6,591 nt of DNA from Actinomycetota bacterium. Its GTDB lineage: Bacteria > Actinomycetota > Humimicrobiia > Humimicrobiales > Humimicrobiaceae. Each line of letters opens with the position of its first letter. The stretch's first letter is position 1. The notes beneath the pieces were generated by a model, which made no database searches, had not been told where the DNA came from, and was given only the letters and a program-made list of their open reading frames with translations. Positions 1-5,861 of this stretch are shown one piece after another. Position numbers and translations under genes: made by a program. The stretch spans positions 1 through 6,591 of the forward strand of contig JAGYOJ010000096.1 in assembly GCA_018399435.1 (NCBI GenBank), read 5' to 3'.

Positions 1-25
1 TGGAGTATAATTTATGCTAGGTGAA

Positions 26-98
26 ATAATACATATTTTACAGAATCCAATTTTTGGAAGGCTATATAATACATATACCATATAAAATATGTATTATA
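26..98. repeat. Three copies of an 11-bp motif forming alternative inverted repeats
   Basis: The motif ATAATACATAT occurs directly at 26-36 and 66-76 and inverted at 87-97. The first copy extends to a perfect 15-bp inverted repeat (26-40 with 83-97). The second extends to 12 bp (65-76 with 87-98) around a 10-nt spacer. The right-hand arm can therefore pair with either left-hand copy, but not both. A TATAAT hexamer (95-100) overlaps the right arm. This could be an operator array at a promoter, a switchable hairpin, or the remains of a small mobile element. The perfect length is notable even allowing for AT-rich sequence, but the function is unknown. Confidence 0.5.
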
Positions 99-133
99 AT
101 TAAAGTTAAATAAATAATTAAAAGAGACAAGAT

Positions 134-325
134 ATGAAAGTTGGGGTTTTAATTGGTACTGGGGTGTAAAGGTTTGCTAGAGTTTCACCTACTAAAGAAA
201 TTACAAATAGGTTAATTAAACATGTGATAGGGTCCTTTTATTATTCAAGTAGAGACGACCAGAGCAAATTATTTGCGCTTAGCAAAAAAATAAATTGTAT
301 AAATAAAATTATTTATAGGTTATAA
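134..325 (+). pseudogene. Possible decayed short reading frame
   Basis: An ATG at 134 opens an 11-codon frame, MKVGVLIGTGV, which ends at TAA 167-169. The same frame then stays open for 51 more codons to TAA 323-325, reading for example NRLIKHVIGSFYYSSRDDQS in its middle. The opening residues look like the first strand and glycine turn of a Rossmann nucleotide-binding fold. The rest is not recognisable. One in-frame stop in an otherwise open stretch, in AT-rich DNA, suggests a degraded gene fragment. Chance cannot be excluded, and no good ribosome binding site precedes it. Confidence 0.2.
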
Positions 326-344
326 ATTTCATATATCCTATAAA
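312..344 (-). terminator. Probable hairpin terminator after the MATE gene
   Basis: TTTATAGG (312-319) and CCTATAAA (337-344) form a perfect 8-bp stem. An inner TATA/TATA extension (321-324 with 332-335) continues it past a T-T mismatch, leaving a 7-nt loop. The hairpin starts 2 bp beyond the stop codon of the minus-strand MATE gene. On that strand it is followed by AT-rich sequence and then by seven T residues at 290-284. The stem is weak (two G-C pairs) and the T-run is more than 20 nt away, so efficiency is uncertain. Confidence 0.3.
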
Positions 345-346
345 AA

Positions 347-1690
347 CTAATCTATTCTCTTATTTATTACTTTTATTTCCCTATAAAGAAATATCCCTGA
401 AAGAATAGCAGATATAAATACAGCTATTGGCCAGGCAGTAAAAACTCCTATGATTCCCATAAACACCGGGAGTATGTAAAACAAAGGTATTAAAAGCAAT
501 ATATATGAAAGATTTATAAACAGAGCCTGCCTTGCTTTTCCAATAGCCTGGAAAAAGGACCTTCCTATTATAAAGAAACCCCTGAAAGGAAGAAGAGCAG
601 CCATTATCATTAGGGGGACTATACCGGTGGCAATAAGATTCTTATCATTTGAGAATACAGAAAGCAGCACATCTGGGATTATAAGGATAGTAATAAATAT
701 GATTAAAAGAAGTGTAATTACCCACAGTGATGCTTCGCCCAGTACTTTCTTTACTCTTCTTAGTCTTACTGCGCCATAATTGAAACTGGTAATGGTAGAG
801 AAACTAAAATTGATTCCAAATACCGGGCGTAGCGATACCAGTATAATCCTTTGTCCTATACCAGCTATAGCAAGATACATCTCATTTCCGTATTTTAATA
901 TAAGGGTGTTTAAAAGTATGTATATTATGCTGGAAGTTATCTGCTCTAAAAATGATGAAAAACCAATTTTTAATATTTCCTTGGCTAGCCTTATTTTAAA
1001 AATAAATATCTTAAACTTTAACCTAAAAATTGTTTTTGCAAAAAGAAAATATAATACAACAATCACAAACATTATAAACTGGCTTAAACTGGTAGCAAGC
1101 GCAGCTCCCTTTACCCCCATGTCCATTATAAAAATAAAAATATAGTCCAGTGTTATATTTAAAATTGCTCCAGCTATCAGGGGGTAAATAGCTGCGCGTT
1201 CCATACCTTCGGCCCTTATAATCTGGCTGGAAATAAAAGAAAGGGTAAAGAAGAAAAAGCCTATTACTAAAATAGAGAGATACTGCTCTGCATATCCGGA
1301 AACAATTTCATCTGCCCCAAATAATCCCAGGATACTATCTTTAAATATATAAAGAAATATGCTCATTGGTATTATTATTACAAGATTTAGGATAAAGGCA
1401 TTGCCCATGGTAGATATTGCCCTGTTTTCATTACCGGCTCCAAGAGCCCGGGAAATAATAGATGCTGAGCCTATGCCAATCATGGTAGCAATTGAGAGAA
1501 ATACCATCATTATGGGAAGTATGAGGGTAATAGCTGCAATTCCCATTGGGCCTACACCTTTCCCCACAAAAATGGTATCCACAAGATTATATATTGAAGC
1601 TACAATCATCCCAATTACTGTAGGGAGGGAAAACCTAAAGAGTAGCTTTCTAAGGTTTTCATTTAAAAGCCTGTGTTTTTTAGAACCCAT
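347..1690 (-). CDS. MATE family efflux transporter
   Basis: This 447-residue integral membrane protein belongs to the MATE (multidrug and toxic compound extrusion) family. Members export cationic drugs or metabolites across the cytoplasmic membrane in exchange for Na+ or H+. The length and about twelve hydrophobic segments match the family. Diagnostic parts are SLPTVIGMIVASIYNLVDTI around residues 21-40, then FVGKGVG and IAAITLILPI, the IGIGSASIISRALGAGN block (about 71-87), and the second-half GINFSFSTITSFNYGA segment (about 292-307), which matches the family's NYGA signature. It most resembles the MepA-type branch. The ATG start is supported by AAAGGA at 1698-1703, 7 nt upstream. The gene is divergent from the PNPOx-like gene and looks monocistronic. 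The substrate cannot be told from the sequence. Confidence 0.92.
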   Translation of the reverse strand: MGSKKHRLLNENLRKLLFRFSLPTVIGMIVASIYNLVDTIFVGKGVGPMGIAAITLILPIMMVFLSIATMIGIGSASIISRALGAGNENRAISTMGNAFILNLVIIIPMSIFLYIFKDSILGLFGADEIVSGYAEQYLSILVIGFFFFTLSFISSQIIRAEGMERAAIYPLIAGAILNITLDYIFIFIMDMGVKGAALATSLSQFIMFVIVVLYFLFAKTIFRLKFKIFIFKIRLAKEILKIGFSSFLEQITSSIIYILLNTLILKYGNEMYLAIAGIGQRIILVSLRPVFGINFSFSTITSFNYGAVRLRRVKKVLGEASLWVITLLLIIFITILIIPDVLLSVFSNDKNLIATGIVPLMIMAALLPFRGFFIIGRSFFQAIGKARQALFINLSYILLLIPLFYILPVFMGIIGVFTAWPIAVFISAILSGIFLYREIKVINKRID

Positions 1691-1697
1691 ATATAAT

Positions 1698-1741
1698 TCC
1701 TTTAAATATTTAAGCCTTAATACAATCCAACTATTATAACA
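1698..1741 (-). promoter_or_regulatory. Extended -10 promoter and RBS of the MATE gene
   Basis: On the minus strand the sequence TGTTATAAT (1741-1733) is a perfect extended -10 element (TGnTATAAT). Transcription should start near 1726, giving a leader of about 35 nt that contains the ribosome binding site AAAGGA (1703-1698), 7 nt before the ATG. No good -35 hexamer is seen at the usual spacing, as expected for an extended -10 promoter. Confidence 0.5.
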
Positions 1742-1826
1742 TACAAAAATAAGGCATTATTATATTTTTGAACACTTGATATTATCTTCAAATTCTTAGA
1801 TTTTAATTTAATAAAAGCCCAATGAA

Positions 1827-1870
1827 TGGTAATATTTATAAAAATATTAAAAAAAATATTAACCGGAGGA
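1827..1870 (+). promoter_or_regulatory. Putative promoter and RBS of the PNPOx-like gene
   Basis: TGGTAATAT (1827-1835) resembles an extended -10 element and would start transcription near 1841-1843. CGGAGGA (1864-1870) is a strong Shine-Dalgarno site 3 nt before the ATG at 1874. That is a tight spacing, but no other start in the frame has a comparable site. An A/T-only inverted repeat, TAATATTT/AAATATTA (1830-1837 with 1842-1849), overlaps the -10 and start region and could be an operator. Confidence 0.4.
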
Positions 1871-1873
1871 CAA

Positions 1874-2251
1874 ATGAAAGAATTACCTGAAGAAGTAAAA
1901 AAAGCATGGGACAATAGGAAAGGCCCAATTGTATTTACTACAGTAAACAAAGAAGGAATACCTAATAGCGTTTATGCTACATGCGTATCAAAATATGATG
2001 ACAGCACCATTGTTGTTGCCAATAATTACTTTGATAAAACAAAGAAAAATATTTTTTCAGGCAGCAAAGGATCAATTTTATTTATTACAGAAGATGATAA
2101 ATCTTATCAAATAAAAGGGAATATTGATTACCATACAGAAGGTAAAATATTTGAAGATATGAAGAAATGGAACCCCGAAAAGCATCCTGGCCATGCAGCA
2201 GCAGCGCTGGAAGTAGAAGAAGTATATTCGGGCTCTAAAAAGCTTCTATAA
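1874..2251 (+). CDS. Pyridoxamine 5'-phosphate oxidase-like (PNPOx-like) flavin-fold protein
   Basis: This is a 125-residue cytoplasmic protein of the PNPOx-like split-barrel group, whose members bind FMN or a related flavin. The N-terminal part fits the fold: a short helix (ELPEEVKKAW), then strand-turn-strand GPIVFTTVNKEGIPNSVYAT (18-37), then IVVANNYFDKTKKNIFSG (46-63), matching the family pattern of a strand followed by a K-T-N/K-N-I helix. Then come SILFITEDDKSYQIKGN (67-83) and a short C-terminal tail. The length suits the minimal single-domain members, which are usually of unknown substrate rather than true PdxH. The frame is open to an ATG at 1826, but 1874 is preferred: it follows CGGAGGA and the family homology begins there. 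Its divergent partner is the MATE exporter; no functional link is evident. Confidence 0.8.
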   Translation: MKELPEEVKKAWDNRKGPIVFTTVNKEGIPNSVYATCVSKYDDSTIVVANNYFDKTKKNIFSGSKGSILFITEDDKSYQIKGNIDYHTEGKIFEDMKKWNPEKHPGHAAAALEVEEVYSGSKKLL

Positions 2252-2296
2252 TATTTAAAACCGGGTAAGCATAAGCCATACATTAATAAAGATTCA

Positions 2297-2305
2297 TGGT
2301 AAAAT
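2297..2305 (+). promoter_or_regulatory. Putative extended -10 promoter of the helicase operon
   Basis: TGGTAAAAT matches the extended -10 form TGnTAtaAT at most positions and shares TGGTA with the elements before the PNPOx-like and transposase genes. Transcription would begin near 2312, giving a leader of about 26 nt of almost pure A/T. No -35 hexamer is clear. No obvious terminator separates this from the PNPOx-like gene 46 bp upstream, so read-through is also possible. Confidence 0.35.
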
Positions 2306-2337
2306 AAATATAAATTTATAAATAAATTTTAATAATT

Positions 2338-4140
2338 ATGGCTAGAATGATACCCTCATATCTATCCAAAGAAGTAAAAAGCTCTGGAGAAAAAGAAATC
2401 TTTGAGCTTTTTAATAATTCAAATAATACTGAAGGATGGATAGTGCTCCATTCCCTTAATCTTCCCCAGATGATAGATAGCCCCCATAAAGAGATTGACT
2501 TTGTTGTCTTGGCTCCTGGTTTAGGGATATTTTGCCTTGAAGTAAAAGCAGGAGGAATAAGCGTAGAAGATGGAATATGGTCTACAACCGATAGGTATGG
2601 AAGGGAATATAAGCTTGCCAAATCTCCATTCCAGCAAGCTGAAGACGGAATGCATAGCTTGCTCAATATTGTAAAAAACAGGTTTAGCATAAGAGAAAAA
2701 GAATCCAACCTGCTATTTAGCTATGGGGTAATGTTTCCTTATATAGATTTTAGTTTTGAGGGCATAGAGGCAGAAAGATGGAGAGTTTTTGATGAGAGGT
2801 ATAATGGAAAAATTGATGAATACATTAAAAACCTGTCAAAAAATAGCTGTAAATTATACCAAAAATGCATATGGTTTAATAAAAGCAGTTCATTGCCCAC
2901 AGAAGCTGATGTAAAAAACTTAAAATATTTATTTAGGCCAAATTTTGAAAAATGCATCATACCTAAAAAACAGCTTAGAAATGCAATTACAAAAATATCA
3001 AAATTTACAGAAGAACAGTATTCATGCCTCGATAATATTGGATTAAATAAAAGAATACTTTTCCAAGGAGCTGCAGGCACAGGAAAAACTATAATAGCAG
3101 TTGAGGCAGCAAAAAGAAGTTTTTGTAAGTCAAATAAAACGCTTTTTATATGCTTTAACAAGCTATTAGGTGAATGGTTAAGGTATCAGTTAAAGGATTA
3201 CTATTATAAGGATATTGGGTGGATAGGAACATTCCATAGTTACTTAAGAAGCATTGTAGATAATGACAGAGGCTTAAAAGATAGATATGGGGAAACTGAT
3301 AAATACTATAAAGAAATTCTTCCAAATGAAGCTAAGAAAAAAATAAGGGATGGTTATATAGAAAAATTTGACAGGTTAATAATAGATGAAGGCCAGGACC
3401 TAATAAAAGAAGATTATCTTGAAATATTAGACCTATTACTAAAAGGGGGCTTGAGGGTTGGAAAGTGGAATATTTTCTGTGATTTTGAAAAGCAAAATAT
3501 ATTTACAGAAGATTGTACAAAAGAAAAAATGTTAAATATTTTAGAATCCAGGGCCAATTTTTTTAATTACCAGCTTAATACTAATTGTAGGTCTACTAAA
3601 CCTGTAGCAGAAGAAATCTCAAACATCTTCCATGTAAATTACACAAGGACTTTACCTGAAAATATTAATGGCATACAGGTAGATTACGAGTCCTATGGAA
3701 ATGAAAAAACTGAAAATGAAGTACTGGAAGATGTTTTAAGGAATTTAAAAGAACAAAAAATAGAGCCTAAAGATATAACAATTCTATCATCCCACAGGGC
3801 CGATACAAGCAAATCTATCATAAAGGATTTTATTAATCTTCCAATATACAGGAAAGAATATAATATTATAGATTTTACAGATAATCACCCATTGTATTTA
3901 AATAGAAATTCTATAACCTTTGGCACTATTTATAAATTTAAAGGCATGGAAAACTCTTATATTATCCTTATTGATTTGGCAAAGGACCTAAACAGGTATA
4001 GGCATTTTAATAATAAGGACCAACTATTAAAAAGGTTTGATAACTTATTATATGTTGGAATGACCAGGGCCAGGTTTGGGCTTATAGTTATTGCAGATAA
4101 AGCTATGCTTGATGAGTTGAAAAGATTAAAAAGTAAATAG
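2338..4140 (+). CDS. NERD domain-SF1 (UvrD/REP-type) helicase fusion
   Basis: This 600-residue protein joins an N-terminal nuclease-related domain (NERD) to a compact superfamily 1 DNA helicase. In the NERD part (about 1-115), SGEKEIF (16-22), KEIDFVVL (51-58) and GIFCLEVKAGG (63-73) show the D54...E68-x-K70 arrangement expected of an active PD-(D/E)xK-like nuclease, followed by SPFQQA (96-101). Helicase motifs follow in order: Q-motif around Q227, Walker A GAAGTGKT (244-251), motif Ia around 267-281, TFH (298-300), Walker B IIDEGQD (348-354), motif III around FCDFEKQ (380-386), motif IV NCRST (416-420), motif V FKGME (534-538) and motif VI VGMTRAR (573-579). All key residues are present, so ATPase and translocation activity are likely. 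The ATG has no Shine-Dalgarno site, but the MARMIP beginning is typical of this family. First gene of a three-gene operon. Nuclease activity is inferred, not proven. Confidence 0.9.
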   Translation: MARMIPSYLSKEVKSSGEKEIFELFNNSNNTEGWIVLHSLNLPQMIDSPHKEIDFVVLAPGLGIFCLEVKAGGISVEDGIWSTTDRYGREYKLAKSPFQQAEDGMHSLLNIVKNRFSIREKESNLLFSYGVMFPYIDFSFEGIEAERWRVFDERYNGKIDEYIKNLSKNSCKLYQKCIWFNKSSSLPTEADVKNLKYLFRPNFEKCIIPKKQLRNAITKISKFTEEQYSCLDNIGLNKRILFQGAAGTGKTIIAVEAAKRSFCKSNKTLFICFNKLLGEWLRYQLKDYYYKDIGWIGTFHSYLRSIVDNDRGLKDRYGETDKYYKEILPNEAKKKIRDGYIEKFDRLIIDEGQDLIKEDYLEILDLLLKGGLRVGKWNIFCDFEKQNIFTEDCTKEKMLNILESRANFFNYQLNTNCRSTKPVAEEISNIFHVNYTRTLPENINGIQVDYESYGNEKTENEVLEDVLRNLKEQKIEPKDITILSSHRADTSKSIIKDFINLPIYRKEYNIIDFTDNHPLYLNRNSITFGTIYKFKGMENSYIILIDLAKDLNRYRHFNNKDQLLKRFDNLLYVGMTRARFGLIVIADKAMLDELKRLKSK

Positions 4141-4142
4141 TT

Positions 4143-4967
4143 ATGGGAAATATTGAAATACATAAAAACATAAGAGAGAAAAAGAATAAACTCTTTTCAC
4201 TGAAAGATAAACTTGCAGAGCTTATATTTAGAAAAGACCATCTCCTATTTACAAAGAAAAAGAATTTGGAAGCATTATATATATTAAAGATTGGAAAGTT
4301 TGAATATGAGCTGCTTAAGTCTGAATGTAAGGTAGCCAGGCTTAAAAGAAAAATTGAACTTATGCAGGTAAATGTAAATAAAGGGTCAAAAATTAATTTA
4401 AAAGAAATTGAAAAGACTTTGGATAAGGAATATAAAAAATGGGAAGAAGAGATTAAAAAGAAGGTAGAGAAGATGCTAAAAGCAGATAGCAGGTTAAAGT
4501 CTTTGCTTTCTGCTGGGGAAAGTAAATTATTGCGTGATTTGTACCGCAAACTGGTAAAAATATTGCATCCTGATATAAATAAAAATATGAGCAAAAAAGA
4601 AAAGATACTCTGGCAAAGGCTTCAAGATGCTTATAGAAATGGGGATTTAGAAGAAATGAAATTAATAGATATGCTTGCAGAAAAAAAGGGCAGGATAGAG
4701 GAGGAGAAAAGCCAAAACCTTGATAATATTATTGTTGATTATGGAAAAAAGATAAGGAAACTCTCCGATGAAATAGTAGAGATTTTAAGCAGTTTTCCAT
4801 TTGATATAGAGGAAAAATTAAAGGATAAGAACTGGGTAAAAGATAAGGTAGCAGAATATAGAAAAAAGATAAATGAGAAGGAAAAGTATATTAAAAATTT
4901 AGAAAAAGTGGTAGATGAAATTATTTTAAAAAACATTGCTACTGGCAGTAAGGAAATTGAAAGTTAG
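4143..4967 (+). CDS. Coiled-coil protein with J-domain-like (DnaJ) segment
   Basis: This is a 274-residue, Lys/Glu-rich, probably cytoplasmic protein. A long charged helical region (about 1-110, predicted coiled coil by composition) leads into a J-domain-like segment of about 110-175. There, LLRDLYRKLVKILHPDI contains the invariant HPD tripeptide (H142-P143-D144) after a basic helix, and WQRLQDAYRNGDLEEM (157-172) matches the third helix. A second charged helical region follows (about 180-265). J domains stimulate the ATPase of Hsp70 (DnaK) through HPD, so this could recruit DnaK to the partners encoded beside it. The ATG lies 2 bp after the helicase stop with no clear Shine-Dalgarno site, suggesting translational coupling. 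There are no Gly/Phe or zinc-finger regions, so it is not a general DnaJ. The exact role is unknown; the J-domain call is strong on the motif and moderate on overall fold. Confidence 0.75.
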   Translation: MGNIEIHKNIREKKNKLFSLKDKLAELIFRKDHLLFTKKKNLEALYILKIGKFEYELLKSECKVARLKRKIELMQVNVNKGSKINLKEIEKTLDKEYKKWEEEIKKKVEKMLKADSRLKSLLSAGESKLLRDLYRKLVKILHPDINKNMSKKEKILWQRLQDAYRNGDLEEMKLIDMLAEKKGRIEEEKSQNLDNIIVDYGKKIRKLSDEIVEILSSFPFDIEEKLKDKNWVKDKVAEYRKKINEKEKYIKNLEKVVDEIILKNIATGSKEIES

Positions 4968-4972
4968 GTATT

Positions 4973-5365
4973 ATGGGTGATTTAATTCCAATAGACCCAA
5001 ACCTTATATCCATACTTAAAGGTTTAGATAAAAATAAGACACCAAAGCCATTCGGCAGAGAAATCTTTATATTATCTACATATATTGCAGGAGCTAAGTA
5101 TTACAAAGCAAAAGAGGTGGCTAAAAAACTAGGGGCCGGAAAGCATTTAGTTTTCAGAAGGGAAGTAGATAATCCATATGATAAGAAAGCTATAGCAATT
5201 CTTGATTTAGAAGAAAATAAGCTTGGTTACGTCCCTGAAAGAAAAAATGAGATTATATCAAGGCTAATGGATGCAGGTAAAACTATTTATGCAGTAATAG
5301 AGAAAAAAGAAATAAAGGATAATTATTTAAAAATAGATATTAAAGTTTTTATGAGAGAGTATTAA
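4973..5365 (+). CDS. Stand-alone HIRAN domain protein
   Basis: This 130-residue protein is almost entirely a HIRAN domain (about 30-126), known from the N-terminus of eukaryotic HLTF/Rad5 and from small bacterial proteins. In HLTF it binds the 3' end of single-stranded DNA at stalled forks. Recognisable elements are LSTYIAGAKYY (34-44), HLVFRREVDNPYDKKAIAIL (58-77, with the hallmark R-E-x-x-N-P-Y-D), and KLGYVPERKNEIISRLMDAG (83-102). The first 30 residues are a short extra tail. The ATG is 5 bp after the J-domain gene's stop, with only a weak AGG nearby, so it is likely coupled to the upstream genes. It is probably the DNA-end-recognition partner of the NERD-helicase, an inference from context. 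Its stop overlaps the stop of the convergent LacI remnant. Confidence 0.88.
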   Translation: MGDLIPIDPNLISILKGLDKNKTPKPFGREIFILSTYIAGAKYYKAKEVAKKLGAGKHLVFRREVDNPYDKKAIAILDLEENKLGYVPERKNEIISRLMDAGKTIYAVIEKKEIKDNYLKIDIKVFMREY

Positions 5366-5730
5366 ACATTTAAAAGTCTAACTGATTCCCTTACTACCAG
5401 CCGTGGCTCTAAAAGGATTTTTTTAAATTCTTTAGATTTGTTTTCAATCTTTTCAAGCAATATATTTATGCTATATACTCCCGTCCTTATTTTAGGCTGA
5501 TGCATGGTGGTAAGTGGGGGAGAAAGATAAGATGTAGAAATAATATCATCATAACCAATTACACTTAAATCTTCAGGTATTCTAAATTTTAAATCCTTTG
5601 CAGCTTCATATATCCCAATTGCCAATAAATCACTTAGTGTAACTACAGCACTAAAATTAATATTTTCTTTACTTGGATAATACTTTTTAAAAGTTTTAAA
5701 ACCAGATTCAATGCTCCTGACTTCCGCACT
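5362..5730 (-). pseudogene. LacI-family regulator, C-terminal remnant cut by an IS element
   Basis: Only about the last 120 codons of a LacI/GalR-type transcriptional regulator remain. They encode the end of the sugar-binding (periplasmic-binding-protein-like) domain: SIESGFKTFKKYY, NFSAVVTLSDLLAIGIYEAA, then RIPEDLSVIGYDDI, SPPLTTMHQP and, at the end, LLEPRLVVRESVRLLNV. Family members are about 330-340 residues, so the DNA-binding helix-turn-helix and about 215 residues are missing. Family resemblance stops near 5725-5730 and the frame reaches TGA at 5751-5749, inside sequence that leads to the transposase. The remaining part has no internal stop or frameshift, suggesting a recent break. A TTG at 5625 could be misread as a start but lies within the conserved SDLLAIG block. 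The missing 5' half may lie beyond the far end of the insertion. Confidence 0.85.
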
Positions 5731-5766
5731 TTTTGCCCATTTTAACCATCAAAAATCATAAAACCC

Positions 5767-5806
5767 CACTATATGGGCTTGGAAAAAATTAGAAGCCAAT
5801 GTAGTG
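5767..5806. repeat. Stem-loop in the IS leader
   Basis: The arms 5767-5780 and 5793-5806 are complementary at 12 of 14 positions by Watson-Crick pairing, plus one G-T wobble and one G-A mismatch, around a 12-nt loop. The outer CACTA/TAGTG and inner GGCTT/AAGCC blocks are perfect. It sits between the IS end and the transposase promoter. It may act as a barrier to transcription entering from outside, or as a transposase-related structure. No strong T-run follows on either strand. Confidence 0.5.
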
Positions 5807-5845
5807 CCATATTTTCATAAATATATAGGTATAGCCGGAGAAAAA

Positions 5846-5861
5846 TGGTATAATTAATCTA
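5846..5861 (+). promoter_or_regulatory. Extended -10 promoter giving a leaderless transposase mRNA
   Basis: TGGTATAAT (5846-5854) is a perfect extended -10 element, with no recognisable -35. Only 6 nt separate it from the transposase ATG at 5861. Transcription starting the usual ~7 nt after the hexamer would begin at or beside the A of the ATG. The nearest Shine-Dalgarno-like GGAG (5837-5840) is 20 nt from the ATG and upstream of the start site, so it cannot serve. Confidence 0.6.

Larger units (their letters stand above)
1..346. other. Intergenic region with motif cluster and no intact gene
   Basis: No convincing complete gene is visible on either strand. The left part (1-100) is very AT-rich, carries three TATAAT hexamers (6-11, 65-70, 95-100) and holds a cluster of repeated 11-bp motifs annotated separately. 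A broken reading frame occupies 134-325. The right end holds an inverted repeat just past the MATE stop codon. A 13-bp near-palindrome, GCAAATTATTTGC, lies at 264-276; its role is unknown. The window may begin just past the end of another gene, because a plus-strand frame from position 1 reaches a stop at 22-24, but seven codons are too few to judge. Confidence 0.6.

Noticed and set aside
46..58. Short palindrome TCCAATTTTTGGA
   Set aside because: Five-bp arms in AT-rich sequence are expected by chance, and no gene start or end is tied to it.
780..1739. Plus-strand open frames opposite the MATE gene (780-1145 and 1359-1739)
   Set aside because: They are antisense to a clear MATE protein, have no recognisable domains, and look like shadows of its hydrophobic codons.
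1767..1792. TTTGAA/TTCAAA inverted repeat in the divergent MATE/PNPOx promoter region
   Set aside because: Six-bp arms separated by 14 nt in AT-rich DNA, not centred on either promoter; too weak to call an operator.
1826..1873. Longer N-terminus for the PNPOx-like protein from ATG 1826
   Set aside because: The extra 16 residues overlap the proposed promoter and RBS; the ATG at 1874 follows a strong Shine-Dalgarno site and matches the start of family homology.
4103..4936. Minus-strand open frames opposite the J-domain gene (4103-4594 and 4739-4936)
   Set aside because: They are rich in Phe/Ser/Leu/Ile as expected from the complement of a Lys/Glu-rich gene; no promoter or RBS supports them.
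5396..5427. Possible terminator AGCC-GT-GGCT followed by seven T residues, downstream of the HIRAN gene
   Set aside because: The loop would be only 2 nt and the T-run is 9 nt beyond the stem with an A-rich stretch between; it lies within conserved lacI codons.
5362..5625. An independent 87-residue gene starting with TTG at 5625
   Set aside because: The LacI homology continues upstream in the same frame to about 5725, so the TTG is an internal Leu codon of a truncated gene.
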